Shown here: in pieces, positions 1-10,760 of the stretch
Position numbering within the stretch: the first letter of the stretch is position 1
Layout: each line of letters opens with the position of its first letter
Assembly: GCA_005406025.1 (NCBI GenBank)
Contig: BGZK01000209.1
Location: 310,001 to 374,000 of the forward strand
Length of the DNA stretch: 64,000 bases
Direction of reading: 5' to 3'
DNA from: Eumeta japonica
Taxonomy: Eukaryota > Arthropoda > Insecta > Lepidoptera > Psychidae
Position numbers and translations under genes: made by a program
The notes under the pieces: model-generated
Databases searched by the model: none
Seen by the model: the letters and a program-made list of their open reading frames with translations, nothing else
Told to the model about the DNA's origin: nothing

Positions 1-113
1 ATATAACACCCGACGACGGCCGCCGGACAAGCGTACGCCGTTTAACGTTAAATAGGCCAATATATTATTTATAGCTTGTACGTCAGCGCCCTGTTTGTAA
101 TTACGGTGCATAT

Positions 114-152
114 GCCACGCCACGACATGCCATGCCACGCCACGCCACGCCA
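114..152. repeat. CCACG/CCATG pentamer microsatellite
   Basis: A short imperfect run of five-base units, mostly GCCAC with GCCAT and GACAT variants, lies in AT-rich DNA. It is ordinary simple-sequence repeat with no visible function. Confidence 0.75.
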
Positions 153-1470
153 AACTATTCTTCCGGATTTATTCACTCCCTGTTAACTAAATTTAAACAA
201 ACGCCGTAAACAAATACGCACGACGGACCAATGCAACTCTGTAAACTGTTCTAAATCGAATCAGACTTGGCGTAATGTTTACACACACAAAAAGTTTACA
301 ACGCGTCATATGCTCCACGGTTTTTGGGGCTCCGTAAATGTAGTCGAAACTAAAAAAAAAATTGTTATTTCACATCTTGACAGAATGAAATAAGGTCGAA
401 AAAAATATATACCACTTGATTATCTAATATTTCACTGATTTCAAACTAAGTTAATACGTATTAGTAGTAATTGCCACTAAGGCAATTTTTATAAGCTTAT
501 ATCTATAGTACAATTCAATCAGCAAACTAATTATATTAAATTATAATCACTATAGAAATTACAATCGAACTAGTTAATGTGATATCTATTAGAAAAGGGG
601 CAAATTTATAAGCTGTTTGAATCAGGAAAGTTCTTATAAAATTGTAATACAGTGACAATATAAAATAGTGAAAAATAACTTTGATTAAAAATTCACAACT
701 GGTAGGACGTTAAGATATAACCAGCTATGACATGTAAGCCCGGAAATGAGCACTAATTTAACTATAGAATAACACTTTCATCCCTTACACACCTGAACGC
801 ATCATCCGAAATAGGATCAAAGTCGAATTTAACTCAATATCGTTTCGACAAACGGAACCCTCTGCGCAGGAGTGCGACTTGCGTACGGCCGGCCACGCCC
901 AGTGCATGCGGCCGAGACGTTCATCAAGCCCCGAGTCAACAAACGAATCAAGTTTTACGATTGTTAAATCGCTACCGGAAAGGGACCATTAACCCACTGA
1001 GAGACTGCCGCGTCGACATCGCGCGGGCACTGCCGAAACGGTCACCCGCGTAAATGAGCTTCGCGAATAGACTAAAGCTGGCGCGATGCTGAACAGAATT
1101 TTGATTTGTGCTGGGAGAAGAATATGTGCGTGGTTTTGAATTTTTTCTCCACGATTACATGTCGTAAATTTAGATTATTTTCTATTTAATACATATAATC
1201 AGTCTATGTTGATTTCTATATATGTATAGCATTTTTGTCTCGTAGACCGAATAGGTCGAATAAGGCTTGAATTTAAAAACCTTTCCAATTACTAACGACG
1301 ATCGCTTTGCACACAAACTTATAATTTTGGAAAATGCAAAAGTACACGCCTCATAGCGGTCGTTCAATCTTTACAAATATGTATATATATATTAGTACAA
1401 ATGTTTTTTCTTGTCATTCGTGCCTTTATATAAGTCTATAAGTACATTATGAGTAATATGAAAAAAATTT
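153..1470. other. Non-coding stretch with one GC-richer island
   Basis: No credible reading frame is present. Most of it is AT-rich unique-looking DNA. Bases 850-1070 are distinctly richer in CpG and GC than the flanks and could be a regulatory island, but no specific motif array was recognised. The only listed open frame here is an AT-rich minus-strand frame of 61 codons without protein-like character. Confidence 0.5.
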
Positions 1471-1549
1471 AAGTTCAAAAAATAGCTCGATTTTTATAAG
1501 GCGAGAGTAGAGCACTACCTCAGCGCTCCACTTATGAGGCATGCAAAAA
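1471..1549 (+). repeat. Dispersed repeat, copy A of a direct pair
   Basis: Aligns with 1853-1934 over about 80 bases: both begin (A/T)AGTTCAAAAAAT, continue through a GCGAGA(A/G)TAGAG block and end with CCTCA, a 12-base spacer and TGAGG followed by GCAAAAA. Looser similarity extends about 75 bases upstream of both copies. In this copy the closing stem is only 5 bp. It is probably a fragment of a mobile element; the family is not identified. Confidence 0.6.
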
Positions 1550-1852
1550 TACCATGCAAGCGAATTAGACCGTGATCTTCGAAAGGACTTAGTTTAAGAT
1601 AATAATAAAGCGTTTAGATAAAAAATGGACTAGATCAGTTAAGTTTTTTCGGGAGTTATCGTGACCACGCGAGTATGGATACATAGAGACACTCGGACCT
1701 CCACGGAATAATTTTGTTAAACATCTTTTTCATTAATTTAAAAAGCAAAATTGCCTTTATAAATATCATAAGTGTTGAAACTAGTGTTTTTCCTTGAAAT
1801 TCATGTTTAAATATTATTATATAAGTGCGATAAAAATAAATAGAGACACTTT

Positions 1853-1934
1853 TAGTTCAAAAAATCACTTTATTTTTGTAAAGCGAGAATAGAGTTTGTA
1901 CGCCTCAACGCTCCGCTTATGAGGCGTGCAAAAA
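1853..1934 (+). repeat. Dispersed repeat, copy B of a direct pair
   Basis: Partner of the copy at 1471-1549. Here the terminal hairpin is longer: bases 1897-1907 pair with 1920-1930 over 11 positions with one G-T pair, enclosing a 12-base loop. A subterminal hairpin of this kind is seen in Helitron 3' ends, but I see no clear CTRR terminus, so the class is left open. Confidence 0.6.
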
Positions 1935-3100
1935 GCGCATTCCAAACTCCTTTTTGCGCCTAGACTGTCACGCGCGACAGCCTCTTTCTCTCACAAAATA
2001 CAGTTAAGTTCCTAAACAACAACCGTATAGTTAGCCTCAATACAGAAGTCGTAACAAACCAGACTGTACCAGTTTCATAACGTTTCAAGCGATCGTTCCG
2101 AAGATATCTGAGTATGAACGAGACGGCTCGAAAAAGCTGCAAAAGCGATAAATCAATCCGGCGGCCTTCCTCACTTCATTATTCGCAGACAAAAGCTCGT
2201 CATGCGTCGACGATAAAGCATCTAGTCGAGTGAATATTTATGGTATGGGCGAAGCTGAGTTATCGCCCGAGCGATGGAGACGGCGAACGCGCCGCTAAAC
2301 ATCTAAAAGCTGCCGACCAGCTTCGCCGGAATTGCACATATACGACTGGGTTTCGAGAAAGATAATAATTGTTTTCTTACAATGTACGATCCGGCACAGA
2401 AGGATACGAGAGTAATGGCGCAATGTATTCCTTCGCGTTACACAAGCTTTGATATATGAGGAAAAAACCTTTCCTTCATAATTAATTATGTACAATATGG
2501 TGCATTAAAATTTACAGAGAATGTCACTCTGTGCAGCCGAGACATTGTAATATTTGAATAGTTTTGCTTGACATTTTGGGTTGAGGATTTATTTATTTTT
2601 TTGTTTGACGTTCGTTCAATTAGGTTCAATTTGAGACTGAATATATGTAATTTATAATATGATAATGCTAACTCGATAAAATGGATTTACGCAATGTATG
2701 CGCCAACAAGTAAGTAAGAATATGTAAGGAAGAGTGGAAAAACTAATCCACTATAACTAGAAAAGGGCGATTTTAATTTAAAAAAGTGACTACTTTTTAA
2801 GAGAATCCGAGAAATACGAATATAATATTTCTAAGTAATATTAACGACGACACGAAATCGTCAACGTAAAACACGACTTTTGAACGTTATCCGGGTCGCT
2901 ACGCCGACAATGGAATCGGAACAAGGAAATAAGGTCCCGACAACGAAGGCGACCAGTTCGAAGGAAGGCGTGAGTCAAAACGAAACTCGCGCGAACTGCA
3001 TAGAAATAAAACGAAAGGAGCAGCCGCCGACGGAGTGCAACGGCCGGCGCGGGGGCGGGCGGCCGACTTCGCTCCCGACTTCCGCGAACTGTCCGGCCTA
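1935..3100. other. Upstream region of the gene, no gene of its own
   Basis: AT-rich DNA that becomes strongly GC- and CpG-rich from about 2990 to 3240, immediately before the TATA box. Open frames on both strands over 2841-3218 come from this base composition and lie across the promoter, so I do not call them genes. An imperfect palindrome, GTTACA then six bases then TGTAAC, sits at 3102-3119. Confidence 0.5.
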
Positions 3101-3231
3101 TGTTACACGCGCATGTAACCTTAAAATATACGCCGTGACTACGTGCTAAGTAGAATACTATAATGAAGTGGGCTCTTCCCGAGAAGCGTTCCCCCCTCGC
3201 GCCGCCGAGCGGGCGCACTCCCGCCCGCCGC

Positions 3232-3266
3232 TATAAATATTCCCGCTGAAACGAATCGACTTCAGT
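3232..3266 (+). promoter_or_regulatory. Core promoter: TATA box and initiator
   Basis: TATAAATA occupies 3232-3239 and an arthropod-type initiator TCAGT occupies 3262-3266. The presumed first transcribed base (A, 3264) is 32 bases from the start of the TATA box, the canonical spacing. No downstream promoter element at the standard +28 position was seen. The box lies at the 3' edge of a GC-rich block (2990-3240). Transcription from here makes a leader of about 245 nt that contains no ATG before the one used at 3509, which supports the start choice. Confidence 0.75.
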
Positions 3267-3508
3267 CGTTCAGGAGAGCTCTAAGCGATAGCATATTGTT
3301 TAGACGGTGCGACTGCGTGTAGACAACGTGACGGCGGCGGCGTCCGCACCATAACATTGTTACCCAACAGTACATAAGCGTCGTGGGATTGCGTAAACGC
3401 AGATCTTGGCCGTTGACCAAGTCGGTTGTGTGACTTTTTTTCTTCTGTGAGCCTTTGAATATAAAAGTGACCTCTTCGGATCCCTCGGTGGAGCATAGCG
3501 CAGACGAG

Positions 3509-3550
3509 ATGTTGGACAGATCGATCCTGGGTGCTAGTTGGGAAAGCGTG
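3509..3550 (+). CDS. Coding part of exon 1, unknown basic protein
   Basis: ATG at 3509 is the first ATG after the predicted transcription start, with G at position -3. Fourteen codons (MLDRSILGASWESV) run directly into the donor GTG|GTAAGTTT at 3551, leaving phase 0. The acceptor at 8800-8801 (TAATTTCAG) is also phase 0 and continues an open frame that has no ATG of its own at its start, so the two exons explain each other. The segment is too short to show a domain; leucine, isoleucine and tryptophan make it a short mildly hydrophobic N-terminus, but not a convincing signal peptide. The exon pairing is inferred from splice signals and phase; a transcript read would prove it. Confidence 0.72.
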
Positions 3551-6500
3551 GTAAGTTTAAATTTAATTAAATTGAAACTTAAGTGTAACATGAACTCCTC
3601 ATTTAACTATTTTATGTTTATATTACATTTGTAATTATTATACGAGAGAAAAGAGGCTTCAATAAAATTTGATAAACGATTTTTATATCATTAAATGATT
3701 ATATTTTTTTTTCCTAAAGTAATAAAAGCACGACATGAAAATTATAGTAAATAATTATATTAAGTTAAATTATGCACAGTAATGTACATAAACTCATGAT
3801 ATGCACCCATATTGAACCGAAAACTTATCATCGATTCATAAAATTTGTTTATGATATGCAATTAATTGGCAAACTAACTTAGCGATGACTTAGGGGCGCA
3901 CTATAGATTTCACATAAACACGACGCGAAATCGCGGAACATCCAGAGGTCGGCCGGCGCTGCGTTACGCAACACCAACAGCAACACAGCCTGCGACGCGT
4001 GTGCGGCCGGCGCCGGCGCGGGCGCGGTCGTTGTCATTGAACCGTGTCGTGCGTGTATCGCTTTCCGATATCGCCGCTCTGCATATGATCGAGAACTTGA
4101 CATTCGGAAATGTTTCGTTTGATCTACGATAGCAGGACATTAAAAAAAGGACAAAATAAAACTCAAGGAAATTAAGTGGCCGACGGTTACTCTATTGGTT
4201 AAGAGACAGAGAAGACTTTAACTTTGAATAACATAAAAAAGAAACTTTGATAAAGAAAATAGGTTCTAAGTGTCATATGTCAATGATCCTTGTTTTGAGT
4301 ACAATTTATTCACAAACTCATTAATATTTCGAATTATCTATTCAAATGATATAAGACAGGATAACCCGGAGAAGACACTGGTATTCGAGTAGATCTGACA
4401 ATTTACGTCACGCGTATAGATTTTCAATCACGGTAAAAATCGTTACAATTATTTTTTTCTTAAATGAACTAAAAGTCTTTTAAAACATTATAAACCATTT
4501 AACTCGCGTTTTTAAACGACGCAAACACTTCTATTTTTCAATGTGAATATTTAAAACACTTATCATGCACACCGGCGGTCGCTAATGAGCTTTTCCTGCA
4601 CCGCGCCCCCGCGACGTAATGAAAGGGTCGTGGAAGGTATAAGGGAAATCTACGCCTTAATTGAGAATTTGAATCGCGAAACCATCGACCGTCGTATTTG
4701 TAAACATTAATTAAAAACAAATAAGAAAAAAATACACGATGAAATACAAAATATAAGCAGGAAAATATAATTCGGAAATATGCGATGTTGTACTCGGTGA
4801 CAACATGTATTGAAATTAAATCGAACAAGTTCTAAAAATGTTAATTATTTATGTAAAATTTTGCAATCATATTATGTTGCTACGGTTTTTTTATTATGTA
4901 TCTAAATCTCAAAACTCGTATGTGACTCGAAAGCGGATCTGATCGCTTACGGACAACGATTCATTGTTGTCCAAATGTCGTCCGCATACTTTTGTACAAT
5001 AGAAAGCTGGGGCGGGGCTGTCATCGTTGCGCCAGAGTCGATCGCAATAAATCTATTTCTGGAGCACGTATTTCTAAATACATATTTATGATATTGTAAC
5101 TCTTTTGCGAATAACAAAACCCGTTGATCCAATCCGCGGTTCACTTTCACTTCAATATTGTCAATACTTAAACTTGACACAGAGCAACGAGATTTTCTTT
5201 CCTCTCATTGCCGATGGTCCCCGGCCGGCGCGTACGCCGTCGAATGCGGTCACACCAGTTTTATGGTTTCGAAAGCGGTTAAGAACTGGATTAAGTCAAG
5301 ATTGAACTTATTATATCTGCGACATTAACCAGTTCCAATTAAATTAACTCGACGATAATGAATATTGAGTATCTCAAACGGAAGCTCGGAAATATTAGTT
5401 TAATTTATTTATCTAAGTAAATGTAGCAGCCAGAGGCTTTTTTCTCATATCTCATAATGTTGTGACAAAAAGTAGATACACTCATATCGCTTTAAAGGTT
5501 ACATATAAAAACTAAATTCCTTCCCCAAGTTGCTGTATTAAGAATTTCAAGTTGAAATGACTCTACACATCAAACTTCAATTAGGTATTTTATTCCACAT
5601 TCCAGTAGGTATTCGCTATATTTGTACTGTATTTTTCTCATTTAGTTTCTAAAACCATACAAATAAAACAAAATGATTGACCATTTGACAAAAAATCTAA
5701 CATACATAACAAACGAAGCGTCCCGGGTGACAATGAATCCGCAATTTTCTGAACGCTCTAGTTAGTGAATCATCACGCGCTGGTGAAAAAAAAAAAACTA
5801 GCGTGGGTACAGTTAGTCAAGGAAAGTGGTCATCGTAGCCATTACGATGGGCCGACGATGTTCGTCATGCGACTATTTTGATGGCGTTGCATCAACCGTG
5901 TAGTCAGTCGTTAACCCCACGTAACGCGGCGCGTGGGACGATAATCGACTACCAGTACTAGCGGCGCGTTTAAACGTCCGGATGCCTACGTGTACCGATC
6001 GCCTTGTAACCTCTTAATAGATCATTACGACTTCTACTGTCCTATACGAACTAGTCAGTCATTGAAGATACCTAGTTGTTCGTGTGTTACGGCATACTAA
6101 TAACGCGAAACTTTAGCTCAGTCATTGACGTGACAACGTCTTACCTGGTTTGAAGTTCGTGTAACGATTACCGAACGAGCAATACTCAACTATGATCGGT
6201 CTTAATTAGTGCATAGCTTGCAAATGTATTGCTGTAATATGCGTATGTAAAAGGTAAAAATATTTGTGTTCGTCGAGATCTTTGTATAAATTAATGTTTT
6301 AAATATAATTCTTTGCTATTATTTCATCCTTCGCGAATGAATATTCACGCCGTCGGTCACCTTTCGCCCGTATACCGACACAGTAGCACATGCATATACG
6401 CCGTCGGAGCCGAGCTAACGGTACGTGTAACGATAGCGAGGTGACACCGTTTTTGCCATAATAAACCTTATCGCTCGTTACGCGAAGGTGAAAATTCCGG

Positions 6501-8801
6501 TACGATATGATGGTAACGCAGCGGTCTCAGAGGGGATCGTTAACTAATTTAATACATTCGAGATGTGCGCATATGGGCCGACTCTGATAAAATTGTAACG
6601 GATCTTGTCGGGTTGCTAAATTATTTTTTCGAAACTCGTACGCACCTCGTTTCCTTTAATAAATACAATATGAACATTTGAAAATATATTGCATTAGCCA
6701 ACAGATGAAAAAAAAAAGTAAAATTCTCTCTGCCATCAGAATAGATACATCGTGAGTGTTTATGGAACTGAAAATAAACGCTTGCATCGCCGGCCGCTAG
6801 AAATATTATACGCGAGTTTTAAGTCCGGAGTTACAACACCCATGAATTAGGACATGCGGTGTGAACGACATTAGAATATCGTGACAGTACCTTCTTAACT
6901 AGACGTGCAAATCGTATCTTGCGGTGCATTACCTGGAACAAAAATAATAATGTTGATGTAGTTGTTGCGCTTAAATTCAAAAAATTAACTTCTTAATTAC
7001 GAAATCAATGACAAACGTTCATTTAATTTGAGTTTAATATTAAAAATTGTCAAGTACTCTAAACTCTTAAATTAGTATAACAATATGCACGAAAACACGA
7101 AAACGGGTGAGCACTACAGCACATCCCACGACAGTCACAAACGTCCGTACGTCTGTTTTTTTTTTCTTTTCGAGAGAATTCGTGCGCGACCGCGTCGTAT
7201 CAGGATCGAGTTCGCGCATTCTAATTAGACCGTGTTAACTAACTCTGCTAATAGAAAACTATTTCGAATGTGACCCATTTCCGACGGCTGCGACCCGAAT
7301 TCGCAACACTGCACACGTCGTGTTTTTTTTTTCCACTAACCCATTAAAAATGATGTTACACAACGCGGTCTGTCAAAACGGAGCGTAGAAACGAAATCGC
7401 ATTGTCTCTTCGGACGGACATTGAGATATTACTTCACGGAGGATTTATTGAATTTATTTTACTCTCCAGCCCGGATTTCGCTGATGATCAAAGTCTCCGT
7501 TACTCCGATCAGAATAATGTATTGCTTGCGATGGAACGAAATTCTTGTGATGGAAATGATCGATCATAATGGAATGGTACTAGACGTATTAAGATATAGC
7601 ATAATATGCCGTTATATAGTGTTATCAGCCTATAGGATCTGATAAGAAAGCAATAATATTATAATGTATAAAATCACCGATAAGTTAAACGCGAGCATCC
7701 ACAATACTCCTTTCGTATCTGCTACAAATACGCCGTGCCTAACGAACTCTGATAATAACTGGCTATTTTGAAACGCCCCATTAAGCGCCTATCTTGCGGT
7801 ATGTTATTCAAACAAAAAAAAAATAACTTCTGTTATTTACTTCGGAAAAGCGATTACTATAGAAACACTAAAAAAAGTCACACAAAATTGATTTAGATTA
7901 ATCGCCAAAATAGTCTACTACAATAAAAAAAATTATATTGTCAAAATAAAATTAATATCTTCGGATTTTAAGCCTTTATTATATTTTGTAAAAAACATGC
8001 TATAAGAACACGTGACGTTCAGACCAACAGGTGTAATAGTTTGGCGGGTGTTGGAAGGGATATTTGATGCCGAAGGGCTCAGACGAGGACAATGGAAAGG
8101 GACAAAACATCACAAGCAAGAACGAGAAAGACGACAATAAAAGAGGGGCAGCTCGCAGCCGCAGCCGTTTATAATAGCTATATCTTTGGGCGTATCTCGA
8201 GACGAAATAAATCTTGATATATCGAGTTGTTTCAGCAATAACTTGGATATTATTTGTGAGATGTACGATGCAATAACATCCGCCGAGTCATTGCTTCGCC
8301 TACACAAAATAAAATTATTAACTTGGAAAATCTTCAAACGTTACTCTTGTGTTTAACATAAAACAATCGGTATATCGTATCGAGATTTAAATAAAAAAAA
8401 TAACAGCGAATTGAAATGCCGATAGAAATGTACAATCAACATGCTTTACATTATATTAGATTTGAAATATGCATTTAACTGCCAAAGTAACAAGAACATG
8501 CCTGTAATTGTATCTTATACGGTCTACCAGTCTGTTTTCTTTGATACCAATTGTAGTTGAATACTTTCAAATCAAATACATTACAGACAAACTGTCTGAT
8601 TCGGCAGATCCAGGTTGGTTATAATGGTTACATGAAAAGTGAAATTCAGCTGTCGTGAATTTAATTATTATTCATCTTTAAAATACGTTGGCATCATAAT
8701 CCTTAGCACATTCCTTAATATCCATATTAATATAAAATTAAATTTAGAAACACATATTTGTGATAAAAAAAAATCTAATCGAGTTATTTGTCTAATTTCA
8801 G
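3551..8801 (+). other. Intron of the basic-protein gene
   Basis: A 5251-base interval bounded by GTAAGT and TAATTTCAG. It contains an old inverted copy of the 467-bp element (6125-6380), a GC-rich patch near 3940-4040 and another CpG-richer stretch at 5830-6125. Open frames inside it are short, AT-driven or in the GC patch, and none carries paired splice signals that I can defend. First introns of this size often hold enhancers, but I identify none. Confidence 0.65.
6125..6380 (-). repeat. Old divergent copy of the 467-bp element
   Basis: In reverse orientation it matches the elements at 23523-23989 and 36012-36478 in ordered blocks: TTGACGTGACAACGTCTTA at the start, ACTCAACTATGATCGGTCT, TTAGTGCATAGCTTGCAAA, then TTTGTATAAATTAATGTTT, GAATGAATATTCAC and TTTCGCCCGTATACCGAC at the end. 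Intervening parts have been lost or changed. It is far more diverged than the other two copies are from each other, so the family has been active over a long time. Confidence 0.8.
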
Positions 8802-9338
8802 GTGTCGAGAGACGAATATGAGACGGATTACAGCCAGAGTATGCGAGGCTCGCCGCTCAAGGACACGTCCAACATCGAGGAGCAACCCTATTGCATCAGT
8901 AGGCATAACCCCAACAAAACCTTCAGAAGGGAATCTGTTATCGCCAGCTGGAAGAGCCTGAAGAAGGAGAGAGAGCAAGCATTAGGCAAGCGGTTCGTCT
9001 ATGTGGACGCTGAAAATTACGAGGATTATTATGGAAGAAATAAGGTCAAACGCTGCAAGAGCGAACGGACCGCTAACGCGCCGAAGGTACAGAAGAAAGT
9101 CAAAAGGACGTATTCCGTTTTGTATAGGTACGATCCTGGCGAAGAGAAGGTGGTTAAAGAATACAAATATCTGCCTATTAAGATTAACGAGACGCAAGCT
9201 GTCAACACCCTCCAGAAGTCGTTTTCTGAACCTTTTTTGAGACAAGAGAAGAGTCCAAAGAAGAAGGTGAAGAGATCCTTCACCACTCTGTTGAATATCA
9301 AGACTAAGTTCTTGAACATCTTCTCGTCGAAAAGTTAA
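8802..9338 (+). CDS. Exon 2 of an unrecognised basic, KVKR-repeat protein
   Basis: Following an AG acceptor at 8800-8801, 178 codons run to TAA at 9336-9338, giving 192 residues with exon 1. I do not recognise the protein. What is visible: an acidic and serine-rich N-terminal part (residues 16-45), a central charged stretch with WKSLKKEREQALGKR (64-78), an acidic tyrosine cluster VYVDAENYEDYYG (80-92), and a very basic C-terminal half. KVKR occurs three times, at residues 95-98, 113-116 and 169-172. The last two sit in similar contexts, KKVKRTYSVLYR and KKVKRSFTTLLN, suggesting an internal duplication. PKKKVKR at 166-172 looks like a classical nuclear localisation signal. No membrane segment or zinc ligands are seen. 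Codon use is clearly less AT-biased than the flanking DNA. A nuclear, nucleic-acid-associated role is inference only. Confidence 0.78.
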   Translation: MSRDEYETDYSQSMRGSPLKDTSNIEEQPYCISRHNPNKTFRRESVIASWKSLKKEREQALGKRFVYVDAENYEDYYGRNKVKRCKSERTANAPKVQKKVKRTYSVLYRYDPGEEKVVKEYKYLPIKINETQAVNTLQKSFSEPFLRQEKSPKKKVKRSFTTLLNIKTKFLNIFSSKS

Positions 9339-9779
9339 AGAGATATTTCTCAGTCATTCACGGTCAAAAGATTGCTCAATTTCGTGCATTTTTTCATTTG
9401 TATGGCAACTCGTTGTCATGGCAATTGGCATGAAAAAGCCTTGTCTAGTCAAAAGAAAAATATATTCAAATATACCAAAACTGTAAGGTAGTCATAATAG
9501 ATTAAGATGAATATATTTAGAGACCATGGTATATTAGTAAATGGCATGTAAGTAAACTGAATCATCGTGACTTCGTACCAAAATGTATTTATCGTAGTCC
9601 TAAGGCGTACCTATAACAGTTAATATTATTGTGATATCGATGAGTGTTGTGCTAGGATAAGACTTGTCATAGGCCGAAGTGTACTGCATCAAAACAGTAA
9701 ATATATACGGTCTGTCAACGATATCTGCTACATAAAAGTCCTTTGGATAATCTGTTTATCTTTTTTATGCAAAAAGTCG
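9339..9779 (+). other. Proximal 3' untranslated region (presumed)
   Basis: AT-rich sequence after the stop with no further coding potential. No AATAAA occurs before the tandem array; the first is at 10103-10108, then 10395-10400 and 10716-10721, all inside the array. The transcript therefore probably runs into the repeats, but the cleavage site cannot be fixed from sequence. Confidence 0.4.
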
Positions 9780-10760
9780 AATCATGTAATCAATTGTATT
9801 TTTTTCTTAAATATAATCTGCATTACGGGTTCTGTATCATGCGTTTAAGAGAAATCATTTATCAATTATATTTATAGAAAAATATGATTTGATTGTGATT
9901 TTTTTAGATTTTTTTATGTACAACAAAACATTTATAAAAGTAATCAATTGTATTTTTTCGTAAAATATAACTTTGTATTACTATACCACTACCAAAAACC
10001 AAAATATAGTAATCATTTAATCAGTTGTATTTTTTCTTAAAATACAAAATGCATTAATAATTAGTAGGTATAAGCACTTACTATATAAAATATTAAATCG
10101 GTAATAAAATGTGTCTTTCATACAAAATGGTTATTATGTATCATGATCAGTTTTAAATTAGAAAATAATCAATTATATTTTCTTCGTAAAATATAATATG
10201 TATTAGAGCATATGTAGCATTTTTAGACAAGAGAAATGTAATCATTTAATCAATTGTATTTTTTCTTAAAATACAAAATATATTGAAATGTAATAGATAC
10301 TGTCACTTTTTATAAAAAATATTAAATAGGTAATCAAATGTAATGTTTCGTATATTTTATTATATATTTATTACGATCAGTTTAGACAAAAAACAATAAA
10401 AATCAATTATATTTTTTTAGGAAAATATAATGTGATTTATAATATTGTATGGGCCAGTTTTATACAAAAAAAAAAATGGTAATCATTTAATCATGTATTT
10501 TTTTCTTAAAATTACAAATGTATTAAATATTAGTAGGTACCATCCTTTTTCATGCAAACTATTAAACAAGGTAATCAATTGTAATTTTTCGTAAAATATA
10601 GGATTATACTTGTATGTAACTATTACGATCTATTTCATTATAGGGCATTAAATAACCTATCAAATTACATTTTTTTCGTAAATTATAATTACTGTTTTTT
10701 ATCTGTATATAAATCAATAAAATCATTGTATTTTACGTAAAATATAAACTTTGCTTCTTT
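9780..10760. repeat. AT-rich tandem array with covarying hairpins
   Basis: A degenerate tandem repeat of about 80-150-bp subunits organised in a higher-order unit of about 232 bp. Two hairpin types alternate. Type 1, TTGTATTTT/AAAATACAA with a 5-nt loop, starts at 10025 and 10254, with a damaged one near 10494. Type 2, ATTATATTTT/AAAATATAAT with a 6-nt loop, starts at 10172 and 10406. Further units near 9793, 9945, 10578 and 10728 have a G-T pair or mismatches at the same place. The array lies just downstream of the stop codon of the basic-protein gene and may be transcribed as part of its 3' end. Confidence 0.75.

Noticed and set aside
2841..3218. 125-codon minus-strand frame and overlapping 89-codon plus-strand frame
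   Set aside because: They lie across the GC-rich promoter block of the basic-protein gene; length follows from base composition and no domain is visible.
3262..3591. 109-codon minus-strand frame
   Set aside because: It is antisense to the leader and first exon, extends into the intron and shows no domain.
8982..9319. Four long frames overlapping the second exon in other frames and on the other strand
   Set aside because: They are shadows of the exon at 8802-9338, which alone has matching splice signals.
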